A stretch of 64,000 bases of DNA from Quillaja saponaria (taxonomy: Eukaryota; Streptophyta; Magnoliopsida; Fabales; Quillajaceae), in NCBI GenBank assembly GCA_029379385.1, contig CM055612.1:2170001-2234000 (forward strand), read 5' to 3'. A model generated the notes under the pieces. It saw only the letters and a list, made by a program, of their open reading frames with translations. It was not told the DNA's origin and did not search any database. This document shows positions 36,060 through 48,539 of this stretch, one piece after another; the stretch's first letter is position 1, and each line of letters opens with the position of its first letter. The position numbers were made by a program, and so were the translations under genes.

Positions 36060-39000
36060 CATAGATACCTCTAGAAAAGGAAAGGAAATAAGACAAACGA
36101 CACGTGATACGAATCCGAGAAAGTGAGAGAGGCAGTATCTTTGCAAGATTCTTCTGCACTCGGACTTTTGCGGGTGTTCGACGTTAGATTAGATTGGGAC
36201 GTCTACCAATCCACACGACACGCTCAATTTTTGCGTTTTTGCATCACTTCTATGGGTGTTTGGCAAAACGGCAATGGTTTTGACCTTTTCTCTTCTTTTA
36301 AGTCTTGTTCTATAATTATTCCTACTTATAGAACGCACACCTTTTCCTATTTTTGTTGAAAAGTTAAACTGGTATTATGCCAATACGACACACATTTGAT
36401 TTTGATTGGTTTTGCCAACTATTCTTTTTACTTATTACGTACTTATTGCTTATTTTGGGTTCAATGTATCAAACATTATATTGTATATTTTAATACTCAG
36501 AAATGAGATATTTATATGTGTACTCGATCGGTTCAACAATTGTTTTCAAAAACAAAAATAAAGAAGAAACCAAATACCAAGTAGTCCGTGAATTAGAACG
36601 CGCATGAAAAATGCAAATTTTACTTTTTTTAATAAATAAAATAAGGAGCAAACATTAGTACTCGGCTGTTAGCTAAGAAGGACAATTCTGCAACTTCTGC
36701 ACAAGCAGAGAAGTAATACAAGCATCCCATTCCAGTACAATCAATAATTAATTAAATCAATCCATGTCACTGAGTGGCTAGATATGTATGTGTCATACTG
36801 TCATGGCTTTCAATCTCAATCCCAAAAGATGGGGAGATGCTTAATTTGTCAAATTTCGTTCAACTAAAATAAACATCAAAAATCTTATTATTGATTTTTA
36901 TTTGGTTTCAATTTTGACAGCTGCCATTGAAACAGATTGGCTTGAGTCGGTCTATGCACATCGTTTTAATTCACTGCTTTCGCATCAACTACTCAGCAAA
37001 CCCAGCCAATCACAATCCTTATCATTATCAATTAGATAATTATGTCCGTCCATGACTACTTAATGTTAACAAATTCAAGAATTGTGTGTTTAACTACGGA
37101 ATATATTTTAGTATTTATTAGCGTAACAGATGATAATCTTCTTGTTGTACAGTTGATTATTATTACTTTATGAGTATTTTAAATTAAAATGATGTGTTTA
37201 CTGTTCTTAATTTAACATTTTCCCAAATAACATATTTAGTTTAGTTTTAGTTTTTTTTTTTTCCATTTAAAGCAATGTTTAGTTATAATTTAAATGAAAT
37301 GCAATTAATGGCTTCATATATATTTTTGAAATGTACTAAATATGAATTGAATCACTGTTGATTAGAAAATTTATAGATTAATGTTTATCATAATAGTATT
37401 TGTTAATGTGTAACAAATATAATTTTTTAAAATTTAAATATAATGAGAATTTACACTCCTCCTCACATAGTTTATAAGTAAAATATTGTAAAGAATATTT
37501 ATTATCTAAAATATATATATTTTTAATTTAGTGAAGTGTGTTCGGATTTATGCAATCATATTTTTTGTCCAAACAAAAACATGTTAACTAGAAAATTTAT
37601 GATGTTTTTACTATATACAATACCCTTCAAAAATAGTTAAAACCAAGAAATGGAATACACCTTTTTTACTATCAGGTAAATCTGAATAGTATTTAAAGTA
37701 TTCTAAATTTTGTCAACTACTATGTGTACATAAAAAGCCAAAAAAAAAAAATCCTCTATAAATATAATTATATTAACAAGTAACTTAATGGCGCTTCTTA
37801 AAAATAATGTATAATGGTAACTTTGTATATTAAGGTCATTATAAACTATTCTTCAGAAAACCCCAATTTGCTCTAGCAAGAACGGAAACATTCTGATTCG
37901 ACATATGCGGGACCAATGGTCCCTTGGAAATTTTGGTACGTCGCCTACCCCTTGATTTATGGAACTGAGTTGAAACCACTTGACCTAAGGCCTCCACGCT
38001 TCATGCCCTTTTCTTTGTTTTTTTTCCTATTATTTATTTTGTAAAATGGGATTTATGATGAATATATACATACATATACTAATTTGAAAGGAGAACCTAC
38101 ATGCAAAATCTTGTGCACCAGTACCAGCTGTTATTTTACTAAACCATGTTATAATAATATATTAAAAAAAAAAAATACTAATAGTAGATTTTTTTTTCCT
38201 GACAAAAAAACTATAAGATATTAAAATTTTGTAATAATATACTAAATTAATAAACAAATTGTGTACCATAAATAGTAATATTAAAAAAAATAAAATGGAA
38301 TTGTGCATTAATAGGAGTATAGAATGGGTGGCGCGCACAAAGTCAAATGCTTGGTCAAGATTTAATGATAGAGTCTTATTATGTTTTAATCTTAGGATTA
38401 AAGATATGAAACAAAGCGACAATATTATTAGTGAAACGGGAACTTTCCTTATTAATTACTGTCATTGGTAAGGCAGTAGATCTTTATTTCCCTAAAAGTG
38501 CCCAATGTAATTTAGAATAGGTATTATTTATATGTATAAAATATGAAATTTTATTTTATCCAAGAAGAATAAACTATTTTAAATTTTAATTGCAGCTAGA
38601 TATTGGTAGAGATTATAAATTAATTACTGGAATTTTGTGTCGTATTCAACCATGATTCTTTTCAGCGGGCCAAAACTTCACCATCATTCTTTTCATGAAC
38701 TGAATCTTGATTATATATGCCGGCACAAAAAACAAAAACGGTATAAATACAACAATGAAACAAAAATATATTTGTGTGTATTCTGATATTTTATTATTAA
38801 CTTATTTCGAGAATAACATTTATAATATTAAGATAATGATATAAAATAGTAGTGAAAAATATTTAATATGATATAGTTTTTCAAGCTATACAAAACTTAT
38901 AGCCACGTAAAACAAAACACTTCAATGGTTAAAAATTAAAAAATTAACTAGGGTTACCTCACTATAAGTAGGAAGAAGTGAAATTTATGAATTTGTATGT

Positions 39001-39972
39001 TCTATAATTTTTTTTTTTTTTTTTTATAGTTACCCTAAAATATTTATCATCTATTAATAATTAATATTTATTAAATAATTACTTAGTTTTCCATAATCTC
39101 TTTTTTGTAATTTATGAGGTTGGTATCTAAAAGTCTGAAGTTTTCAATAAATTTCACCATTGAATCATAAGCACTTTAATTAGGTGGGAAAAAATGGGGA
39201 GAGAAGGAAAACTATGGTTGGACCCGGTTCTTAACCTGCTTTAAGAAATAACATATCATTTAGAAGACAAATTGACAATTAAGGCACGTAATCAATCAAG
39301 TCTTTCTATAAGAAATTTGTTTCATGGAATTCATGTGGCCAATAACCAATTAACCATTGATTTTTCTAATGGTATCCTAATGACATTTATTAAATTAATA
39401 AATATGATATTTTATAATTAATATTTTTTTAAACTAACACTTAAATTTGGATAAAAATATATATATTATTAATTATCATAATAAATATTATAAATTTTAT
39501 ATTAATATTATTTTATCGAGTGGTCTCAGAATACTTAATAAAATAGTAAATATAATTTTTTTATATCATTTATTACATTGTAGGTCATAATTGCAATACT
39601 ACATAATAAATAATTTACTATAGACAATGGTGGGAAAAAACTATTAATCATTGCCAAAACCAAGAGAAACATAAAAGAAAATCCAATTGTCTTGTAAGTG
39701 AACTCGTTCACCGAGTCAAGGACAACTCAACGTACCCATCCAAAAGAAGTGGACAGAGGGAAGGGTGGCGCGGAAATACTAGGACACATCCTCAGGGTCC
39801 AAGTCCAATATGGCCATTGAGGAGGAATCTAAATTAAATTTGAACTTATAGATATTTCAAATCCGGAACTGCCTATAAAAAAAAACCACCCCCCACTTCA
39901 ATTCCCTACAGTCGCTGAAGGCAGAGACAGAAAGAAGAGAAACAGTGACAGAGTAGTGAGAGTCAGAGAGAA
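36060..39972. other. Gene desert, second part, and upstream region of the asparaginase gene
   Basis: AT-rich without a supported gene. It includes homopolymer runs (poly(T) near 39009-39026, poly(A) near 38165-38175). The final 130 bases before 39973 are less AT-rich. They probably contain the TATA-like CCTATAAAA near 39870 and the leader. Confidence 0.45.
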
Positions 39973-41545
39973 ATGGGAGGTTGGGCTATTGCCGTGCATG
40001 GTGGTGCTGGTGTTGACCCTAATCTCCCTCCACAACGTCAGGAGGAAGCCAAACAACTCCTTACTCGCTGTCTCAATCTTGGTATCTCTGCTCTTCGTTC
40101 CAATCGTCCCTGCCATAGATGTTGTCGAACTAGTCGTACGTCTTTCTCCCTCTCCCGTCATTCTTTCATTCTATACACGTTTTTCTTCTGCACTTTCCGT
40201 TAAACAAAACCGTCACATTTCTTCAATAAAATGCAAGAAAAATATGGTTCTGCATTGTGCATTTTCTCGGCTACCAAACAAGATTATCATCGATGGATTC
40301 TCCCGTTGCGTGCATGTTGGAGTTTATTTCGAACAAACCCTTTTCTGTAAAATTCATGCAACTTTAAATAAAATTAATAATTATTTTTATATAATATTAT
40401 TTAATTATTGGGGTGAATCTCTGAATTAACATTCACTTTGTTTACCTACCAGGTTAGAGAACTTGAGACAGATCCTCTGTTCAATTCTGGCTGTGGATCT
40501 GCCCTGACAGAGAAAGGGACGGTGGAAATGGAAGCAAGCATTATGGATGGTCCCGGAAGAAGATGCGGTGCTGTTTCGGGTATTTCCACTGTCAAAAACC
40601 CGATTTCACTTGCCCGACTCGTTATGGACAAGTCCCCACATTCCTATCTTGCTTTCTCCGGCGCTGAAGATTTCGCCAGGCAACAGGTTGTTTACGTTTA
40701 CCATTTTACCCATCGACACCAGTCACCACCTTTTTAGTTTTTAACCTTTTACCTTTTGCCTATCGAACTCGGAAAGGAAACTCCACTTTGTCTTTGCCTT
40801 CTCCACGTTATTTATTTTATTGTCACGTGTACAAGATTCCTATTTTTCTTTTAATAATAATGTGTTTGTTTTGGGGTTTGTTAGGATGTAGAGTTTATAG
40901 ACAACGAGTATTTCATCACTGAAGAGAATAAGGGGATGCTTAAATTAGCAAAGGAATCCAACACCATTCTGGTACGTACAACTAGAATTCCAACGCGGAT
41001 CTCTGATCAATACTGGTGACTGACGCTGATCTATTGAATTTGTGCAGTTTGACTATAGAATCCCTGTGGGAGGATATGAAACGTGCGGTGCAGTAGTTGA
41101 GAGTGCACTGCATATGAATGGACTGCCAATCAGCGTATATGCGCCCGAGACGGTTGGGTGCGTGGTGGTGGACAGACAAGGAAGATGCGCAGCAGCTACG
41201 TCAACGGGTGGGCTGATGAACAAAATGACTGGTCGGATCGGTGACTCGCCTTTAATAGGAGCTGGGACCTACGCGTGTGACGTTTGTGGAGTATCGTGCA
41301 CTGGGGAAGGGGAAGCTATTATACGCGGGACGTTGGCGCGTGATGTTGCGGCAGTTATGGAATACAAAGGATTGGGCCTTCAAAAGGCAGTGGACTTTGT
41401 TGTAAAGGAAAGGCTGGATGATGGGAAAGCTGGGCTCATAGCAGTGTCCAAGACAGGGGAGGTGGGTTATGGGTTTAACTGTAATGGAATGTTTAGGGGA
41501 TGTGCCACAGAGGATGGTTTTATGGAGGTTGGTATCTGGGAGTAA
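39973..41545 (+). CDS. ASPGA1: Plant-type L-asparaginase / isoaspartyl peptidase, frame broken in exon 1
   Basis: Four exons: 39973-40135, 40453-40686, 40885-40971, 41048-41545, about 326 residues. The start is [20 protein letters not shown]. The remainder matches the Ntn-hydrolase asparaginase family: [70 protein letters not shown] and [15 protein letters not shown]. The presumed nucleophile is the Thr of ETVGCVVVD, about residue 196, which becomes the N-terminus of the beta subunit after self-cleavage. The enzyme hydrolyses asparagine to aspartate and ammonia and also cleaves isoaspartyl dipeptides. In exon 1 the frame shifts by one after LRSN: one extra base at about 40105 separates it from PAIDVVELV. 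Both sides are conserved and the other exons are clean. I suspect a sequence error, though a recent mutation is possible. Confidence 0.88.
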
Positions 41546-42213
41546 ACAGACAGGCAGACAGGCAGACACGCAGACAGGCAAGACAGATTTGTTTTTCTCT
41601 CTCTTTTCTAAATTAGTGTTGTTGTGTTACTTAAGTGGTTTGTTAATATGGACCGGTGGTGGTGGATGTTTCGCTGCACCTCTACTGATTGCTCATTGTG
41701 TTGTTGGTTATTCAATGAGCGAGGGTAACTGTAAAATAAATAGGAATGTGCAATAAAATGCATGACCTTTTTGTATTCTTATTCTAACATTCAACAATGA
41801 CCCATCCTCTTTGATTAATGAAGGGAGTTTGCAGTTAATTAATGTTAGACAAAGTTAGTGGCAACTATTAGAAACTATTTATAGTTGGTGATGTGAGTTG
41901 TTGTGTCAAGAGATGTGAATTGAACTTCTTAATATGGTGACGCTTTATCCTGCCCTAATTCGAAAACAAAGTAGTTAAGTAGATGCAGGTTCCTTTCCTG
42001 CTACAAAGTAGAGAGATCGAATTGTAAGAGACTCAGCTGGTACCAATTCCAGAAATTAGCATTGATAATTACTTTTAGTAAAAACTTTATTGCCAGTACA
42101 AACTAATTCTATTGCTTTAAAGAAAAGACAACATTGAATCCAATTCCAGACCAAGTCCACCCAATGGATTGGAATTGAAGCAGGAGGACTCAGAGGAGTC
42201 AGGACCATTCATT
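41546..42213. other. 3' flank between convergent genes
   Basis: Immediately after the asparaginase stop lies an array of a GACAGGCA-type octamer (about 41548-41586), which must be in the 3' untranslated region. The rest is AT-rich flank shared by two convergently transcribed genes. Confidence 0.6.
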
Positions 42214-42566
42214 TTATTTCGTGGTGGTTGTGGAGGTGTCTTTGCCACTGCCTGAAAGGGTATCCTTCACAGACTGGAAGGTGTCTGCTACAGCTGCAGC
42301 TGCAGAAGCCAATGGACCACCTTTTGTCCCGGATCCTATTTGATCGTTCTTAGACAGATGAACAATTTCGATGTCCTCCTTAGTTGGCTCTTTGTCTTCT
42401 CCTGCAGGCGACCTATAATCCACTGTCTCCACCTTGGTTTCTACTGCACCTTGTTCATTTGCAAATTCACTTCCCTGCATCAAACCACACCACTAATGAC
42501 TTAAATCAAAATCAAACAACATAGAGGAAAACTAATTGAAAGAACTTTCAATACCTTTGTGGACAT
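42214..42566 (-). CDS. Small hydrophilic protein of unknown function (LEA-like composition), 2 exons
   Basis: Exon 1 carries only four codons (42566-42555, MSTK). Exon 2 is 42474-42214 and starts with GSEFANEQGAVETKVETVDY. The product is 90 residues, strongly hydrophilic and free of Cys, with an Ala run (LASAAAAVADTF) and a Ser/Thr-rich end (SGKDTSTTTTK). The acceptor choice (ATGCAG before GGAAGTG) keeps the frame open; an ATG just before it is the only start if exon 1 is ignored. Composition resembles late-embryogenesis-abundant or other disordered plant stress proteins, but I do not recognise the family. It is convergent with the asparaginase gene and downstream of the PGDH gene on the same strand. 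Confidence 0.65.
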
Positions 42567-43559
42567 GATGAACTGATTCGTAGCTTTTCTTTTGATGATG
42601 AAATTCAATTGGATATGAACGCGCTCGTTTTGGATATTTATCAAAAACTCGGAATAGTAGAGTGAAACAGAACAAGTGGTGGAGTTTAAGCCTTAAAGGG
42701 GTGGGGTCTGGATTGGACGCGTTTTGTATGTGCTGGCTGCTCCAGCTTTCGTACTAGCCACGGCTCTTTTATGCTACGGACACGTTGCTGGATGATCTAA
42801 TCAGTAGGTCAAAAAAAGGCCGTTGTACTCGATCACTAAAAGCCCAATGGGGTTATGTTAAACCACCATTCTTGGAACTGGCACAAACAATATTGCTTCA
42901 TCCAAGATAGATATCAAAGGGATCTTGGCTATAATAATACCCTTAAACAAATGATTTTTCATTCTTCGATTTAAGTCTGTCTGCCATTAAACCTTGTACA
43001 TGTAAAAACATCCCACGAAGCTTGCTGCAAAGCAAGGCACACATTCTACAAACAGATTGCACTAATGTGTAAACAAAAGAAAGATAGATCAAGTGTAGCT
43101 GGTGCGAGGATTCTTAAGTTGTAAGGATTAGCAAGAAAAGCTCTTGATTGTTCTGCAAGTAAACCCCGTGTTCACCCCGAAAATCATACAGATGATTCAA
43201 AATCTTCGCATAGTTTAATAACAGACCAATTTGAAGGCCATCGTTTATCTTCAGTGGAGATAAGCATGATGTAGCAGATGAAATTAACTGTAAGGCCATC
43301 GTTTACCTTCTTGGTTTGAACAAATTACCAAGTTCCAGATTAGTAAATCCACAAATAAAAACTATAATTATTGGAGGTCGAGGCGTGATCAAAACTATTA
43401 CAATCATAATTTGACTTAATAGGAAATCACTTTGTACTACGAATCAAAGAAAGAGTAAGTACCTTCAGCCAACAAAAAGTCATCCATCCTCTTTTCTTTT
43501 CCAACTGACTAATGAAAATGGAAACATCAGAGCTTTGGAGCATGACCACATTCCCCGTT
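42567..43559. other. Interval between the small protein gene and the PGDH 3' end
   Basis: The first 150-200 bases upstream of the small gene probably hold its promoter. The rest includes the PGDH 3' untranslated region. No further gene is supported. Confidence 0.45.
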
Positions 43560-46546
43560 TCATAACTTCAGGAAGACAAATTCTTCAATGGATGGAATAT
43601 TCCCAATTCTCTTCAGAACTTCTCTGCTGGGGTCCTCATCCACGCCAATAGTCATTACTGCTTGTTTTCCTGGAGCAATCCTTCCAACACTCATGAAGTT
43701 GACATTTACATTTTCTTCTGCTAGGATGGTCCCAACCATTCCAATAATTGCTGGTTGATCAATCTGTCTACACAAAATAAGACCCCCTTCGAGACTCACA
43801 TCAACCCCAAATGATCCAACCTTGGTCAAATAAGGTTTTCCATCCTTCACCTTTCCCTCTACTTTAATCTCACCGGAATCTGACATCGCACTGGCAAATT
43901 TCGATTCCACATTTGCAATTTGAACCTGAAGGAATTGTAATGGATTCTCAGGTGAGCCATACAACAATATTCGCTCCTCTGTGATCCTCAACCCTCTCTG
44001 TTTGGCAATGAAGTCTGCATTTACCAAGTTCACAAAAACACTGGAAATAGGCTCAATCAGACCCTTGATAATCATGGCACGAAGCAACCTTGTGTCAAGA
44101 TCCTCGGGACCTCTGGCAGAAGCATAGATCACCTTAACTGTTTTTACAGCACTTCCACTAGCAACCAATTGCACCACAAGTCTCCCTAGCTTTTCTGCTA
44201 GTCCAACAAATGGTGCAAGTTCCGATAAAACCTGTTATCATTTATTAAAACTTTTCTTTGTTCAAGAGTAGAAAATAAATAAGTTGCAAGCATTTATGTA
44301 TATGTAGACAAGGGATAGCTCAATCTCACACCATGATTCATAGATCATAGCCTGAAATCTTTTGTGAGGAAAAGCAAAACTAAATAGAATATGGTGTACT
44401 ACATGACCAGAAAAAAATGTTCTTTTTCACATGGATGGCCCTGAAAGCATTGACGGAGTGGCACATAATATTGTTGTTGATGATTCAGGCACAAGCCCTA
44501 TGAATACAAAACCCAACCTGCTTTATATCTAATTTATGTGGTTAATGGTCGACATTGTAACATACTGAAAATTGTAGGATTCAGTTAACAACTTCAATGA
44601 TGATCCCCCTGAGAACGGAGATTCAAATAAAATAATTTTGCATTTTCCCTCAGCTTTTAGTTAAGAAATACACACATTCCCAACTAAAATCATAAAAGAT
44701 ATAATAACACCCTCAGGCCTCAACAATCAGGTTGCAAGTCAAGTCTCCGCTATGTTTGAAGAAGGCCAAGGAATAATAGCAGAAATAGTGAAATGTATTT
44801 AAGATAATACCTCCGCAGGAACCATCGGTGCATTTACAGCAGTAGCAGCAAGCTCCCCTTTCAAAGCCCCAACCACGGCCTCTGCTACTTCAATGGCCAC
44901 ACCTTCCTGGTGATGAAAACCCAACATTATGAGGCTAGACTGTTATTATTGCAAAAAGATAAAAGAATGATTAGCACCCAGAATGGATGATCAAACACAC
45001 CTGAGCCTCAGCGGTGCTAGCACCAAGATGGGGAGTTACAGTTACATTTTCATGGTTCACCAATTTGCTGCCTTTTTGTGGAGGTTCCTCTGTAAATACA
45101 TCAAGTGCTGCCTGCATGGAAACAAAATCTGGAACGACATCCTAGCGTAGTTAACCAGATAACAAATAAGGGATTCATCAGTGACAAATGAACCTGAGCA
45201 ACAATTCCAGAATCAAGGGCCCTAACTAGCGCTTCCTCATCAATCACACCACCACGGGCAACGTTTACAATTCTTACACCCTTTTTCATATTAGAGAAAG
45301 CCACATCATTGAACATTTTCAATGTTGCTGGTGTGAGAGGCATATGTAGGGAGATAAAATCAGCAATTGAAATGGCTGCATCAAAGGACACTAACTCCAC
45401 CCCAATTGCAAGGGCGCGGTCTGTAGGAGCATATGGGTCATGTGCAATAACACGCATGCCAAGCCCCTTAGCACGCCTAGCAACTTCTGATCCAACCTTT
45501 CCAAACCCCATGATGGCAAGTGTCTTTCCCACGAATGAAACCCCAACATATTTATTCCTTTGCCATTTACCTAGAGAGGTCCAATTCCAGAAAAGTAAAT
45601 TAGACATTCGGTATACTTATCAATAGCAAAGCCACACCAAGGTGTCAAATAATTATCAATATCAGCAGAAACTTAGTTTATTCAACTTATTGTTCTCAGG
45701 GAGCACATCCTAGATTGAGTCAAAAACCAGTATATTTGGGGGAAGAAGATGATTTGTTCTATGACAGGTGTTAATTCCATATCAAATATTATAATTTCGA
45801 AACCCAATCACAAGCAAACAACCTTTGTAAAAAGAAAAAAATTCACTAGCAAACAACCAATTTCACTGTGATGACGATTAATCAACTGAACCCATCAACC
45901 ACGACGGGAGATAATTCCGCCAAAAAGGCCAGCAGTCAACAAAGAATATAATTAGCTCGAGAACTAGCCTCAGTTAACGAAATTAAAAAAGAATTGTTTA
46001 ATACATACCAGCCTTGAGAGATGCATCAGCTTGGGCAATATTTCGGGCCATGGACGTAAGCAGGGCAACCCCATGTTCTGCGGCCGCAATAGTATTAGCT
46101 GTAGGCGCATTTACAACAAGGCACCCATGTTCAGTCGCAGCCGACAAATCCACATTATCAATCCCAACTCCGGCACGACCCACCACCTTAAGTCGACCAC
46201 CCGACGATTCAAAAACTTCACGGGTGACCTTAGTACCACTCCTGACTATCAAGGCATCGCAAAGGGAGATCTTGGTACACAGTTCCTCAAGGCTCAGGTT
46301 GTAAGAGCAGTCAACATTAGCGAAATTCTTGAGGAGTTGGAGACCCGCTTCATCGAGCTTCTCCGCCACGAGTATCGTGGGTTTTGCTTCCATCATTGCC
46401 GCCACTATTACCAATGATTTGCGTGTTCTGGGTAGGCGAGGAGAGAAGGCGTTCACGGCAGGAGAAGAGACAGACAGAGGGCTCCATGGGAAGAAGAGAG
46501 GTGGTTTTTTGTTGAAGATGAGGTTCCATGAGAATGTTGCCGCCAT
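43560..46546 (-). CDS. PGDH1: D-3-phosphoglycerate dehydrogenase, chloroplast
   Basis: Five exons on the minus strand: 46546-46009, 45570-45194, 45111-45001, 44906-44811, 44231-43560. All borders are GT-AG and the frame is intact over 597 residues (Arabidopsis PGDH1 is about 603). A plastid transit peptide ([18 protein letters not shown]) precedes the dehydrogenase: [17 protein letters not shown], the NAD-binding [17 protein letters not shown], the catalytic [17 protein letters not shown] and the His in [13 protein letters not shown]. An intervening domain ([17 protein letters not shown]) and a C-terminal ACT domain ([20 protein letters not shown]) follow. The enzyme oxidises 3-phosphoglycerate in the first step of phosphorylated serine synthesis. 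An in-frame ATG at 46582 would add 12 residues; the MAAT start looks more like a transit peptide. Confidence 0.95.
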
Positions 46547-46951
46547 TATTTGGAGTACCTCGTGTCCCAGAGTCCCAGACAATGGGACTATTGCCTCTGT
46601 TCTTCCTCCCTCTCACTCTCCCGCTTTTTGATTGTCTTTTTGAGCTCAGGTGCCGCTGATCGATACTCATTTGAGTCAGAGCCTCGGAGTCATTCGATAT
46701 ATCGGAAGTTGACAGCACCACGAAATTATCCCAGTGTATACCTATGACTTATCCATTCAAAAAAGAAAAAAGAAAAAAGAAAAAACTGAAAATTTTACCC
46801 AATAGGCCAATAGGTTTCATTATTTCATCATGTCACTGATAAACTTACAAATTTTTCTTAATATCAAAAAATTTAGAATCTTTGGCGATGTTCTAGTCTT
46901 TTGTACATGAATGAGGGAGGACACTATTTATTTTGTAAAAACAGTTACTTT

Positions 46952-46982
<31 letters not shown>

Positions 46983-47617
46983 TATGGGGATTAGATGATA
47001 AAAATGATTAATCACGTTTAAATTCAACATTTTAATATTGAGATTGAACAAGTTTATTTTAGTTCAACGTTGCATTGGCTAAACTATAATTTTCTATGTA
47101 ATTGAATATTCCACCCAATTGATTAAGTAGACATACAATAGCACATGTAATATAGCATTTTTCCTCTCTAAAGAGCTCAACTTATCTTTGCCTGTTTGGG
47201 GTTTGCCTGTACATTGTACCCAAAATAAAAGAAAAAAGAAAAGAGTTGAATGCCAGTTTGGGCCATGTGAGAAATATTTTCTGGTGGGGCACATGGGTTA
47301 CTACTCGCTAGATAGAAAATGTTCAAGAATGGATTGGATCGGAGGGCTGAAGATATCAAGATACATCATATCCATGACCATGAAGGACATTTTCTTAGAA
47401 GTTTCAGCTGATAATCTACAAATTGATCTGCCATTGCCTTTGTGCCATTTTAGAATCTAAAATTCCTCACCAGTTCTGTTCTACTTGTAAAGATCTTATA
47501 AAGATGAAAAGAGAAAAAAACTAATTGGGAAAAGTGCAAATTACAAGTCCAATTGACATTGAATTTCAGGTCTCCCCAAAATAAGTATAAATATTTCCAG
47601 AGCATGCAGAAGCACTC
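46547..47617. other. Interval between the PGDH and first esterase genes
   Basis: PGDH promoter and leader sequence lies up to about 46750. It is followed by A-rich simple sequence (AAAAAAG units at 46760-46785 and a poly(A) run at 46958-46980). Nothing else is recognisable. Confidence 0.45.
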
Positions 47618-48539
47618 TCAATCCCAAGTGACATATGCATGATTAGATAAAGCAAGAAAGGCACGAGCCAACTTGATACCAAGGTGAACCTGAGACATTG
47701 TAGTAAGATGCAAATTATCTGCTTTAAGGCGCAATCCCTTGGCGTCAACACATTTCACGTTAGGTAGATGGAGCCCAATTTGAGCCTCTCTGACCACATC
47801 AATGTATCTGCCTTCCCCTGATGCAATTGCCACCTGCAATACAAGAACCAATTTCACATTTCTCATTCATTAATGCTACAAGTTACAATACAATCAGATT
47901 GTCCCAATTTCTAAAAGGCAGATTTGAGAAGAACTGGAAATTACCTGGACAATTAGTAGAGAAGGGATTTGAAGATCAGAACGTAAATCCAAAATAAACC
48001 TTTCCATGTTTCCTTTGTAAGCCTCAGCATCCTCTCTTTCCACTGTATCACTCTCTCCCTGATACCAAAGAACAGCACGAATTGTTCCACCTTCTTTCAC
48101 TGATTCACTGGCTCGTCTTACCAAATGATTGTACAAACGCGACCCTTTTGCCCATTGACTAATTCTCGTCCCACCAACTGCACAAGGGACTAGACCCACC
48201 ACACCAATTCTTGAACCATTGGCTCGGATCAGCAGCTCGTTAGCAAATGGCATTCCTGGTCCAACCCCACATATTTTTCTCACATCAATGTCAGAGTGAA
48301 GAGGATCATGTGCTTCCTCCCACCTGAGTTGAGCACTGAGTCTGAGAATAGAACGGTTGGGCATGCATTCTGGAGGAATCTTACCGTCCCATTTGCCTCC
48401 ATTAACACCGCCTCGGCCGGCCATATTGCTCTGCCCTGCAAGGATAAAGATGTCCTTGGCGACGTTAGCCCCTAAGCTGGAATGGGCTATTAGCAATAAC
48501 ACAGAAAACAAGGATAACAACTTGGAGACGAACCGCCAT
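47618..48539 (-). CDS. Probable carbohydrate esterase (At4g34215-like), copy 1; start region frame-shifted
   Basis: Exon 1 runs from the only usable ATG at 48539 to 47945, exon 2 from 47833 to 47618. The SGNH/SASA-type esterase blocks are clear: the nucleophile Ser in FILAGQSNMAGRGGV, then GVGPGMPFANELLIR, LVPCAVGGTRISQWAKGS, AVLWYQGESDTVEREDAEAY and the Asp-His pair in DNLHLTT. The coding frame is open from 48520 but starts there with TTG. The ATG at 48539 is one base out of frame with it, so about one extra base lies between them. Removing the shift would give a plausible signal peptide (MAVRLQ, then LLSLFSVLLLIAHSSLGA). The family probably removes acetyl groups from cell-wall polysaccharides; the substrate is not known. 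It is a tandem paralogue of the gene at 50107-51123. Confidence 0.88.

Noticed and set aside
39956..40429. 157-codon frame overlapping asparaginase exon 1
   Set aside because: It is the shifted reading of exon 1. It picks up PAIDVVELV only because of the extra base, and then reads into intron 1.
46547..46582. Twelve-residue upstream extension of PGDH
   Set aside because: The downstream MAAT start gives a typical plastid transit peptide. The extension cannot be excluded but has no support.
46014..46631. Overlapping plus-strand frames of 96-128 codons
   Set aside because: They are antisense shadows of PGDH exon 1.
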